Shown one piece after another: positions 55,385 through 64,000 of a DNA stretch of 64,000 bases. The notes beneath the pieces were generated by a model. It was not told where the DNA came from, did no database searches, and was given only the letters and a program-made list of their open reading frames with translations. The translations under genes were made by a program, and so were the position numbers. Location: the NCBI GenBank assembly GCA_021432635.1, contig MU270017.1, positions 558,001 through 622,000 of the forward strand. Direction: 5' to 3'. The DNA is from Thozetella sp. PMI_491 (Eukaryota; Ascomycota; Sordariomycetes; Chaetosphaeriales; Chaetosphaeriaceae). Position 1 is the first letter of the stretch. Each line of letters starts with the position of its first letter.

Positions 55385-58255
55385 CTACCACCTCTTCAGT
55401 ACCCAAGCATCGTTGTTTGGGTCCCAGACTAGATCCATATCCACGTTCCTAGGATCAAAGTCAAGCCAGCCATTGCTAGGAAATGTTGGATCTAGGTTGC
55501 TATAGAAGGCAAAGTCGACTGTGTTCTGGGGGAATGATGCCTTATCCACGTGGTGGAACACATCGAAACCCGATGAGCTGTGCAAGAGTGACATAGGTAC
55601 GCCTAGCACATCCGACTCCTGACCCATCTCTAGCGGCGTTGGAGGTTGCAGAGCAACCCGGCTAGGTGTCCTAATTTCTTGGAAAGAAGATGAAGGTGCG
55701 GCCGAGATGACGCTCCCCGGCGCCGGCGGTCGGTCGCTCGAGGTGTTAGCACCTCGCTGGATCGGGTGCCCTGCCAGAGGGACAGGTTCCGAGCCTGTCG
55801 CGATCGCCGAAGAAGGCCGTGTACGTACCGTACCAGTATTAGGCCGTATATCCTCTCTGCTCTGAACGCGATCCCCGGTAGCCGGGATGGGCTCGCCTTC
55901 TCTGACGGGTGCAGTGATGGCCGATGCCTCTCGTGAGGAAACACCCCTGGCGGTGTCCTCAACTTCGTTCATCTTTGCTATAACAGCAGTTGCAAGCTTT
56001 ATATTTCGATATGCGCAATGAAAGCGCGACCAGACCTCGAGTGACGAAGTAATTGCGGTAAATGTTGCTCTCCCCCGCGACCGGAACATGGCTACTTTGC
56101 TGAAGCGCCATTTGCGATAAGCTACGCTGAGCGAAAGGGTCAAGGCGTAGGGTATGAACGAGAGAGCACTTAGTTCATGTGTCCTCACGATCCAGTATAT
56201 GCGATCGGCCGATAAGGACCTCCTGCTGTTGAGATTTGGTGACGGCAGATGCTTCGACTGAGGTCCACGTTTCCCCGTCACGTGATACGCTTCTGGAGAC
56301 TCTTGGAATCCAGCATGGGTCATTCTGACAGACAAGATGCCTACTGCGTGGTAGAAGATCTCTAGGGTTGCTGTAGAAGAGTCAGTATGGCGGTAGCAGC
56401 AGCGAGTTCTAGATATCCAACATACCAAGAATCGAGGACGGCTCGTCCTCGGCGCCGGCATCTAGCACTAGCTGCTCGAAGACCGGAGGGGTGACTTCGT
56501 GCCAGCTTGGGTTGGGCCGGTAGAGCTCGATGACTCGATCGAGGTAGAATATGATGGACATGTAGACACGAAAGGCGGGAGGTGGCTCATCGGATGTGGA
56601 ACCAGTTGGTGTTGTCTGGGACGATTCTGCGCGCCTCGAACTCGTACCTGCAGGATCACCCTCCAACGGTGCCTCTTCTCCCTGCTGCTGGTCCAAGCTA
56701 CCGGCTTGGCCGGATCTTTCTGTGGGATCTCTGGACCGTCCACCCCAAAGGTATTTTGTCGAGGCGAGATCTTGTTCGTGGAAAAGCACAGGTCTGCCGT
56801 AGTAGGCTGCATTGAGACGGTCAACGGAAAGAATGCAAGCGAATAGCGTCAGAAAGCCTTTCTGATCTGGAGGATTATCGAAGCCTCGTGCCACCCAGTC
56901 ACGGATCTCCCAGATATGCAGGCCGTGGGTCTGAACCAGGAGGACAACCTCCGCAAAGGCATCTAAAGGACCTTGTGGGTTGGGAGAGTCGGCTGAAGCC
57001 TGTCAATACACTGCTACGAGGTGAGGAATGAGGTGCTGGGTACATACCTTGCCAGAAGAAGCATAGAAGGGTCATTGCGCGTAAATAGTCGAACAGGTGC
57101 CTCTTTTTGTCTATGCGCCCTGAGATCTCGGTCGCTAGCTCGGCCATCTTCGTGTGATGGAGCGTTGGCTTCCGAGAAGCCTTGCGATTGTAGACCGTGG
57201 CATCGAAAGACGCAGCATTGGAAACGGAAGCCACGATGAGCTGATCGATCCGCCTAGTCCCCGGCTTCCGTGGGTCTTCGATAGCGTTTAACCTAGATGC
57301 ATCGAAAATCGGCAAGATGGGGTGAAGCTTGGTGAGGTAGACGCTCTTAAGCTCGCTCCAAGACGCTGCATCTGGTAATATGTCACGCGCAAAGGATTCT
57401 GCGGAGTATTTTTGCGCCTTTTGGATCATAGTACGAAGGCATTCGTGGCAGTCTTTGACCCGCGGTCTTGCCGGGGAGCAGCGGCAAGGTTCATCAAAAG
57501 ATCCTGGTCCTGCCCCAGTTCCTATGTTTAGCGGGGAGCTGCCGTCGAGCTGACTTTCACCATTTAGATGGCTCATGATGGGAGACCGAGTAAGATTTGG
57601 GCCTTGTGTTTCGCTAGTCCCGGCGTTGAGAGGAGCCGACATGTGCTGGGCGGTGCGTGCGACAGGGGGCGAGCGTGGTAGCTGCTCATGCCTGCCCTCA
57701 TCTCTTTCAAGAATATCCTCCACTGAATCTGTAGACTTGTTTCCTCCGAAGGTAGGCTTAACAGGGATTGACTGCTGCCTTGCCCGATACCAGAGGCCCG
57801 GAACTCCCAAGTCGGGACGGGACCGGTCGGCGTCCGTTGTGACCGCATGTATGAGGATGCTCTCGGGGTTGAGGTCCCCAATGAAAGTTGGCGGTTCGTC
57901 ATCCGAGCGATGCGGCGTAGATTCGTGGGTGTGTTGATCTGGGCCCTCGAGACGTTCCTGCGAGGAGAAATGCAATAGCTGAGATGCCGCAATCGCGTCG
58001 AGGTCGTGCTGGCCCGAGCCGGCATGAGGCACCGCACCGTCTTCTGTGTGGGTGCATCTTTTCTATCGAAACCAATAGTTAACACCGCAGCTTCAATTGG
58101 CGACCATGCGGGCTGTCTGGGAATTCGGGATGCACCTTTTTCTTGCGACATGGTTCGCAGGCGTGCTGAACCTGCTTCCGCTTCAGAGGCAGGCCCGCCG
58201 CGTCGGACCCGACAAACTTCAGGTCTCGCCGGCTCGGAGTAGCAGAATCGGCCAT
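55385..58255 (-). CDS. Fungal transcription factor with partial Zn2Cys6 motif
   Basis: Four exons (58255-58136, 58062-57048, 56992-56426, 56370-55385) give 895 aa. The N-terminus has LPLKRKQVQHACEPCRKKK|KRC, a basic C-x2-C-x6-C half cluster, but the following THTEDGAVPHAG has none of the remaining three cysteines. A long polar linker follows, then a fungal-specific transcription factor middle-homology domain (SVYLTKLHPILPIFDASRL, YLRAMTLLCFFWQ|ADSPNPQGPLDAF, VQTHGLHIWEIRDW, LSVDRLNAAYYGRPVLFHEQD), continuing into AYRNIKLATAVIAKM. The C-terminal third is Ser/Pro/Thr-rich and ends with an acidic/aromatic segment that could activate transcription. Introns are 73, 55 and 55 nt. Intron 2 needs the second acceptor (CTTCAG) to keep frame. 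Target genes unknown; the hydrolase gene lies just upstream on the same strand. Confidence 0.83.
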
Positions 58256-58789
58256 GGCGGGTCGACTGCGCTCCATCCAGTGGACCTGAGGGCGGAGAGG
58301 AATGTGGAATACCCTGCACGGGTGAGGGGCCAGAGGAAGCGCGGTCGGCAGTTGATAGACTGAAGAAAAAAAAGAGAAGAAATGGTTGCGTCCGGCGGAG
58401 GTTCTCTTTTAGGAAGGACCGGTCCCCTCCTACCCCTCTGTGCTTCGTTGCTAGCGGGCATCGTGGAGCTAAGGACGCCATCCCGAAGAAGAACAAAACC
58501 GGCGCCAGAGAACTTTCCATGCTGCCAAGCGGCTAGGCAGGCGCAGAAGCAATGTGCGCGAGACCGCATGCATATCCGCCGCCTTGTGACAGATTTCCTC
58601 AGAGTAGCAGTAGCCCTACGTGGTACTGGGCATGTCACCTTTCACGAAGAAAACATAGCCGAGCCCCTGTTTCTGATCAGATAAGATATCTATTGTATGT
58701 AGCCAGGGGTAGGTTCAATACAAGAAGGAGGGACCTTGCATCATTAACTCCACTTACGCCGGGTCGTCTGGCATCCTACCGATAAGCTC
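58256..58789. other. Intergenic region between hydrolase and regulator
   Basis: About 530 bp holding the regulator promoter and the 3' end of the upstream hydrolase gene. No other feature recognised. Confidence 0.5.
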
Positions 58790-59893
58790 CTAAATACTGA
58801 CATCGTCCAACCAATCATGGACCCTTGCGAACGTCTCAGGCGCGGTTGAGTGCAATACAATATCGTGCCCCGTCTTCGGCACCGCATAGAAGTTATACAG
58901 CCTCGAACCGGGATAGAGTTTCGCGGTCTCATTCAAGATGTCGTCGCATGAGCGCCCTGTCTTGGGATTACATAGGATGGCGTCCTCGGCCCCGGTGACT
59001 ACCAAGACAGGGCCTTTGAAGCCCGGCACAGGCGACAAGCCGGCTGACTGCACGATTAGCTCGCCTGGGGTCATGGTATCGCTCCGCGAGAAGTCCAATT
59101 GCGCTAGCTGCGGATCGTAGCTCCCCATATAGAATCCTGCCTCTCGAGCGGATTCGTCGCGGATGACCAAATAGCTAGGCGGTAGCGCGGCAAAGCGCGG
59201 GAATACCCTTGCTGCTCCAAGGTCGCCAGTGAGAGTGATGAGAGTGGGCGGATACGGCACGGTGCTGTGGCCGGTGGGCACCAAGACATCGACGTCATTC
59301 GGGTATTTGCCAACATGTGCGGTAGCAAGAACAGAGCCATAAGAATGGCCGACATAGACAATCGTCCCAAAGTTCCGACCTAGGGGGTTGGGCCCATGGC
59401 GAACGGATGAGATCAGCTGGTGTATCAGCTCGAGATGGAGCGGCAGCTGGAGGCCTTCTACCCCGTCAAGATGCTCCGTGCTCTCGCCATGGCCTAGTCG
59501 GTCGATGGCGAGTGTGTGGTACCCTCTGCTAGTGGCAAACAGTGGCCAATCGTAGGTCTTCGCCGTACCGAAGCCGTCCCAGTACGATTTATTGTAAGTG
59601 AGCCCATGTACTAGGATCTCAAGCACCCCACGCGGGTTTGGCCCGCGTGGGCTGCAAAAGATCCCGTTGATGTTGAAAGATCCGCCGACGAAAACCGTCC
59701 CGTTTGTGGGGGGACTGCTACCGGATATAAATTCCAATATAGCAGTCTCGTTTTGGGGATCCGGGGGCTGCGCAAACTTGACATTCTCTGCTTCCGCGTG
59801 GAGTTTGAAGGAAACCGGGGAACAAAGCGAGCCCAGGGCAATGCGCGAGAGCCAGGTCCCAGCGAGTAGCAGAGTTGAGTTCAGCTTCTTCAT
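58790..59893 (-). CDS. Secreted alpha/beta hydrolase
   Basis: Single exon, 367 aa. A signal peptide is likely (MKKLNSTLLLAGTWLSRIAL, then GSLCSP). The hydrolase core has the oxyanion region VLEILVHGLTYNKSYWD, the nucleophile elbow VGHSYGS, the acid in VTGAEDAILC and the catalytic histidine in KTGHDIVLHS, so the triad is complete. RLGHGES before the elbow is typical of epoxide-hydrolase or lipase-like fungal members. Several N-x-S/T sites (NGT, NKS, NET) fit secretion. The true substrate is unknown; similar proteins occur near fungal secondary-metabolite and toxin-degradation loci. Same strand as the half-zinc-cluster regulator downstream, and divergent from the Zn2Cys6 gene at 61522. Confidence 0.85.
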   Translation of the reverse strand: MKKLNSTLLLAGTWLSRIALGSLCSPVSFKLHAEAENVKFAQPPDPQNETAILEFISGSSPPTNGTVFVGGSFNINGIFCSPRGPNPRGVLEILVHGLTYNKSYWDGFGTAKTYDWPLFATSRGYHTLAIDRLGHGESTEHLDGVEGLQLPLHLELIHQLISSVRHGPNPLGRNFGTIVYVGHSYGSVLATAHVGKYPNDVDVLVPTGHSTVPYPPTLITLTGDLGAARVFPRFAALPPSYLVIRDESAREAGFYMGSYDPQLAQLDFSRSDTMTPGELIVQSAGLSPVPGFKGPVLVVTGAEDAILCNPKTGRSCDDILNETAKLYPGSRLYNFYAVPKTGHDIVLHSTAPETFARVHDWLDDVSI

Positions 59894-61521
59894 ATTTACC
59901 CGGTGGTCTCAGTACCGAGGAAAAGCTCAGGGACAAGGTGAGCGAGCGCATCTTACTGGTACCATATAAAGTAGCCGGATTGGCCTACAAGAGGTATCCT
60001 GTGCGACCAGAATAGTCGCAGTTTCTCTCCATATTGGGATCCAGTCTATTGAACTGAATACCACTCGTTACCAAACCAATCAAGCCTGCATGGAGACATA
60101 TTACTCTCCCTGGACGTTGCCATGTCGCCTATGCCACCGCTATGCACGCCACTTGATGTTCCGTCATCAATAGTGGTAAGCGTGGCGTACATCCATCTAG
60201 GCTGGAGCGGAGGAACGAGGCTAATCTATACGAATAATGGCCCTGGGCAATGGCAGCCGGGGGGAATCCGAGGCATTTCCCAAATAGGTGCGATTTGGGA
60301 TCAAAGGACGAGCCAGGAGCCTCTTCCCTGTCTCTGGACCGAGTGGCGGAAAGGGAGACTGCGACGTATGTCCACCGTGTCGTGCGTGGGATTGAGGGGC
60401 TAAAGTTATGCCCAATTGCGGATGAGAGGGGCAAAACTAAGTACTAGGAGAGTTACCATTCTTGTGAGTGAAGGTGGGAGTTTGGTAGGTGATGACTAGG
60501 GTCTCGTCTTGAGGAAGTATACCCGAAGCGTGCTCTTGCAGCCGATGCGTCCTGCCGGTCGCCTCGGCTAACCCTGCCCCCGCCATACAATACAACTCCT
60601 GTTGGAATTGGCCCAGATAGTTATAGGGAAGTTATAGAGCCAGCGGAGAGCCAAAAGGGTCAACAGGGCCGTTTACTGGGCTCTCAAGCCCCCCAAGCCT
60701 CTGTCTTGTACCAAGCTAACAGACATCCAGGAGGTGGACTGTATTCTACAGGGGCGGCCTGGGCACTTCACAGCCCTTTAGTGTACTGTAAGCATGTTTA
60801 CCTGTCAAGTAACCAAAACGCTGACAACATTTAGACCGTTTTTTCAGTATCGGTCGAGCCGGCTCTTCTCACAAGATACTATACCATGGCTTAATCCCTA
60901 ATCGATCTTGTCTTATTTGCGAAAATGCTCAAGCAGCAGCTGTTAGGGAGCTCGGGCTTCCAAGTCACGGCCAAGCCTATTCATCTCAATTAGGCCCCAT
61001 GCTATCCCTCTGCCTCCAGCACTCTCACCTAGATATGCGCAGTCCTGTCATTTGCACGAAGTCATGGTAGTGCCAGTTTGTACGTTCTGCTGTCGTATCG
61101 GCGAAGCAGATCGCTACGGAAATGCCGCGGGAATGGATAGGGGTCTCTCAGCCCCCCTACGGCGAAGGGCTTGCATTTTGATGCTGCCGTGGTAATAAAT
61201 GCCAGCATCCCCAGGAACCCCGATGCTCAGTTGCTTTATGCAATGCTGTGGAGTAGACCCTGGCCAACTTGTCCCCAGAATTTGAGCCCTTCCCCGCCCG
61301 GGGTAGGCGGGGATCGGAGGATCGGACGGATGGGTACGCGCTTCAGATTTCCCATTAGGGACAAGAGCCACGCTACTGGGTGCGGCGCGTGACTGGTACG
61401 ATTTTTGGAGAAGTTCGTTCATCGGGTCGGCTTCGGCAAGGGGTGGGACCACTCGCACGGGATCGAGAACTCTTTGAATGCGGACATCAGAAGCACGTCG
61501 CAGGAATGACCTCGCGCGCCT
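59894..61521. other. Large divergent intergenic region
   Basis: About 1.6 kb between the hydrolase and the Zn2Cys6 regulator, expected to hold both promoters. Short frames at 60122-60434 on both strands show no domain. No CGG-triplet palindrome could be assigned firmly. Confidence 0.5.
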
Positions 61522-63651
61522 ATGGCGACTCCCCAGCAGAAGAGGGTCCGCACGGGCTGTCTGAAATGCCGAGCTCGACGGCGCAAGTGTGAGACTGCCT
61601 CCCGATGACCCAGATCGGCCTCGGTGCTACCCTTGTTGCCGGGAGCAAGCGGGAGCGGCGATCGAGCAAGACTGACATATGCGAAGGCACCGAGGAGAAG
61701 CCGCGCTGTCAGCGCTGTGTCGCCGGCGGCTTCGAATGCCAGTACGGCACGCGGCTGTCCTTCCTATCGAAAAACTCGTTTACGGTCACACCGACGACCC
61801 TGACCGAGGGGTCTCCATCGTACCGCAAGGTCCAGGTAGGCCGCGCAAATTCGAGCAAAACATGGTCGCCGGCCGTACTGAACAGATGTGAATCTAGTTT
61901 GTTGATGACAAGGGAGCAAATTCCGGGTCAGAAACTGGCAGCCACAAGCGTCAGAAGCAGGAGCTGGACGACGAGCGCTCCCCAATTCTGCTCGAGGCTC
62001 ATACGACTTCGAGTCCAGCCGATACCACGGCGTCGCTCCCGACGTCGGCCACGGAGGTCACGCGGCGGTCCGAAACTGACCGGGCTAGCTCGGTAACGTC
62101 TCGTGGCACCGGCCACGTCCACAGTCCTGCGCCGGTCGATCCATTCGCAAGTAGATCTGCCTCAGCTGTTACCAGCCCCTGGAAAGTCCAATCGCCAACG
62201 GAAGACTACGAGATTGCCCTCGACGTCCTTTTGTCTCTTGGTAATAACGCCCTGCTAAACGAAGGAGGCAACGAAGGAGGACATGAGCTTCCCGAAACCC
62301 CGGCCAGCGAGGCCGCTCCTCCACGCGCGAAGGCGCGGGTGGAAGCCGAAGCAGGTAGCATAGCTGAAGGGGGACTGCCAGGCACAGAGCCGGCGAAACC
62401 GTACGAGCTCAGTGACGAGCGTGTCATACGACTGCTCAGGTACTATCGCTACGAGATTGCGCCATGGGTATATCTCCTCTGCCATTGTGCTACAGGGCGA
62501 TGGACTAAAGTGTTGGTAGCTCGATATTTGCGACCTTGGCCAGCCGTTTGGAATTGTCGTCCCAGGTCTCGCCAGTCGAGACCTAAGAGTACACCACAGC
62601 ATCCTCGCAATTGCCGCGGCAACCCTCCCGACCGTGTCGACCGACCTAGCGCGATCCCAACAAGAAGCAGACCTGCTTGGCCTCCTTTGCCAGGCGGGCG
62701 TCGGGCACTCTCCTACCGAGGATAAACAAGCCGAAGTCCTCTGTGCGGTTTTGGCGAAGGCAAGGGCACATGTCGCGAGCGACGGCAGCCAAGCCAATGT
62801 AAAGCTATGGCCCGATCACGATTTTCTCCGGTCAATTACAGCTATAATTGGCCCGGCCTCCACGGCTCCATTGGCCGTGTCAATCTACTATCTGGCCTTG
62901 CGACTAGGTATTATCCTCTCTACCCTTGGATAACAAAGTACGGTACTGATGGCTCTTAGAGCTCGGCAGTGCACTTCTTGACGAGACTAGCCTCTCGATG
63001 CCCCTCCACTTCTCCACGGAACTCTCCATGAGCTGGCAGATATCGGATATTGCCGCCAAAGTTTTCGTCTGCGCAGCCGAACTTGTCGTTCTGTGCGCCC
63101 GAGCAGCGAATCTAGCGGCGGGAAAGTATACAGTGAATAGCCTCGGCCAGCAGGACAACCTTGTCACCGCCTGGACGAAGCTGGCCGAAGATCTCGCCTC
63201 ATGGCATGGCCGACGGCCACAGGAATGTAAGCCGGTCGCTGAAGTGGACGGCGCCGGCGAGACATTCCCGATTGTGCTGTTCACCAGCGGCGCCGGGGTG
63301 CTGGGGAACCAGCTATACCACACAGCAATGCTGCTACTGCTCCAGAATCGACCGCGCACGATCAAGCTGGGAGCACAGACCAAGCCGTCCTCCACCATGT
63401 CCGCCCTCTGGCATGCGCAGCGCATCTGCGGGATCGCGCTCAACAACGACCGCAGGGAGTGCTGGGACCCCGCTCTCGTGTCGTCCTTCGTACTTGCCGC
63501 AAAGATCATGACACATGAAGCCCAGCACCGAGCGGTTCTCGACGGACTCGACAAGATCGCTCGCCTGACCGGTTGGGCTATGGACCATCACAAGGCAGCA
63601 CTACGGTTCGACTGGGGCCATGACGCGGATTTGGATATGATGAACGGATGA
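61522..63651 (+). CDS. Zn(II)2Cys6 transcription factor
   Basis: Five exons (61522-61588, 61687-61835, 61898-62467, 62520-62907, 62960-63651) give 621 aa. The zinc cluster is built across intron 1: GCLKCRARRRK|CTEEKPRCQRC then FECQYG, a complete C-x2-C-x6-C-x6-C-x2-C-x6-C. The intron lies inside the third cysteine codon. A Ser/Thr-rich linker follows, then the fungal regulator core (RVIRLLRYYRYEIAPW|LDICDLGQPFGIVV, HHSILAIAAATLPTV, a helical LALRL|ELGSALLDE joint) and the C-terminal WHAQRICGIALNN...LTGWAMDHHK. Intron lengths are 98, 62, 52 and 52 nt. The stop codon is only 3 bp from the stop of the convergent gene, whose C-terminus is related. Targets unknown. Confidence 0.9.
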
Positions 63652-63654
63652 ACT

Positions 63655-64000
63655 TCAGGAAGTTCGCTTGACCTTGTACCCCCAAGCAGCTTCCAGGTCC
63701 TGGATGCGCCAGCGCGCTCCCCAGCCGGTCAGCGCGTCGATACTCCATATCGTCTTCACGATGGCTTCATGCTCAGTCTTATGACTAAATAGCCGTCCCG
63801 CGACCCAAAGTGGCTGGATGGCATTGTTCAGACACCCTTGGTGCGGATTTGTCTGGGAGATGCCGCAGATTCGCCTTGCATGCCACAAAACCGACCCTGA
63901 GGGGCCGAGTTGCCTCCCCAGCTTGACCGCCTTCGGCAAAGCGCCGAGCATGAGCACACAAGCTGTGTGGTGCAGCTGGTTGGAAGATATGGCCGCCCAG
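63655..64000 (-). CDS. C-terminal part of a second fungal regulator (runs off the window)
   Basis: Open from the right edge on the minus strand, about 115 codons, ending GYKVKRTS. It aligns by eye with the C-terminus of the convergent Zn2Cys6 regulator: QLHHTACVLML against QLYHTAMLLLL, LWHARRICGIS against LWHAQRICGIA, and DALTGWGARWR against ARLTGWAMDHH. It is therefore the C-terminal end of a fungal-specific transcription factor, and the DNA-binding domain lies outside the window. The ATG at 63957 is internal, because coding similarity continues upstream of it to the edge. Confidence 0.78.
   Translation of the reverse strand, partial: WAAISSNQLHHTACVLMLGALPKAVKLGRQLGPSGSVLWHARRICGISQTNPHQGCLNNAIQPLWVAGRLFSHKTEHEAIVKTIWSIDALTGWGARWRIQDLEAAWGYKVKRTS

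Overview
The window looks like nuclear DNA of a filamentous ascomycete (Pezizomycotina, most likely Sordariomycetes and plausibly Sordariales/Chaetomiaceae). The evidence is: many short introns (about 48-160 nt) with GT(G/A)AG(T/C) donors and CTAAC/CTGAC branch sites; single eukaryotic genes on both strands with 0.2-2 kb spacers; and families typical of these fungi, including a fused ubiquitin-eS31 gene, LYS2, P450nor, a GH18 chitinase, DUF1479 and DUF1993 proteins and Zn(II)2Cys6 regulators. No prokaryotic features, CRISPR arrays, tRNA or rRNA genes, or intact transposons were recognised by eye. Several gene starts had to be moved because the longest open frame begins at GTG or TTG; the starts used here are ATG codons.

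Layout. 1.7-11 kb: a surface-protein locus with a small GPI-type secreted protein divergent from a 2,347-aa adhesin-like protein, which has Ser/Thr-rich stretches, about 25 flocculin-like repeats and a C-terminal DUF6923-like domain. 11.4-20.6 kb: a divergent mitochondrial carrier, a STAND-N-like helical protein, an MFS phosphate-type transporter, and an ankyrin protein whose start codon is split by an intron. 21.1-25.0 kb: LYS2 (alpha-aminoadipate reductase) in five exons. 26.2-27.7 kb: two unrecognised genes almost touching. 28.8-38 kb: a housekeeping block with the AMSH/Sst2 deubiquitinase, an unknown gene, prefoldin 6 (with an apparent GC-AG intron), VPS4 and NOP58. AMSH and VPS4 both act at ESCRT.

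39.7-46.4 kb: P450nor (CYP55A-type nitric oxide reductase, exactly 403 aa), an AusD-like methyltransferase, eS26 and ubiquitin-eS31 sharing a 557-bp divergent promoter, and a GH18 chitinase. 47.8-54.8 kb: an acidic unknown protein, an Ala/Lys-rich secreted protein, a DUF1993 protein and a DUF1479 protein. 55.4-64 kb: three fungal transcription-factor genes with a secreted alpha/beta hydrolase between them. The last two are paralogous-looking, convergent, and have stop codons only 3 bp apart. This end looks most like an accessory or regulatory cluster.

I did not find a clearly new multi-gene system. The most unusual items are the giant repeat adhesin with its 420-bp higher-order repeat, the AT|G split start codon, the two or three GC-AG introns, the regulator with only half a zinc cluster, and the near-overlapping regulator pair at the right edge. 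Exon structures were derived by hand from reading frame, splice consensus and family alignment, and have no transcript support.
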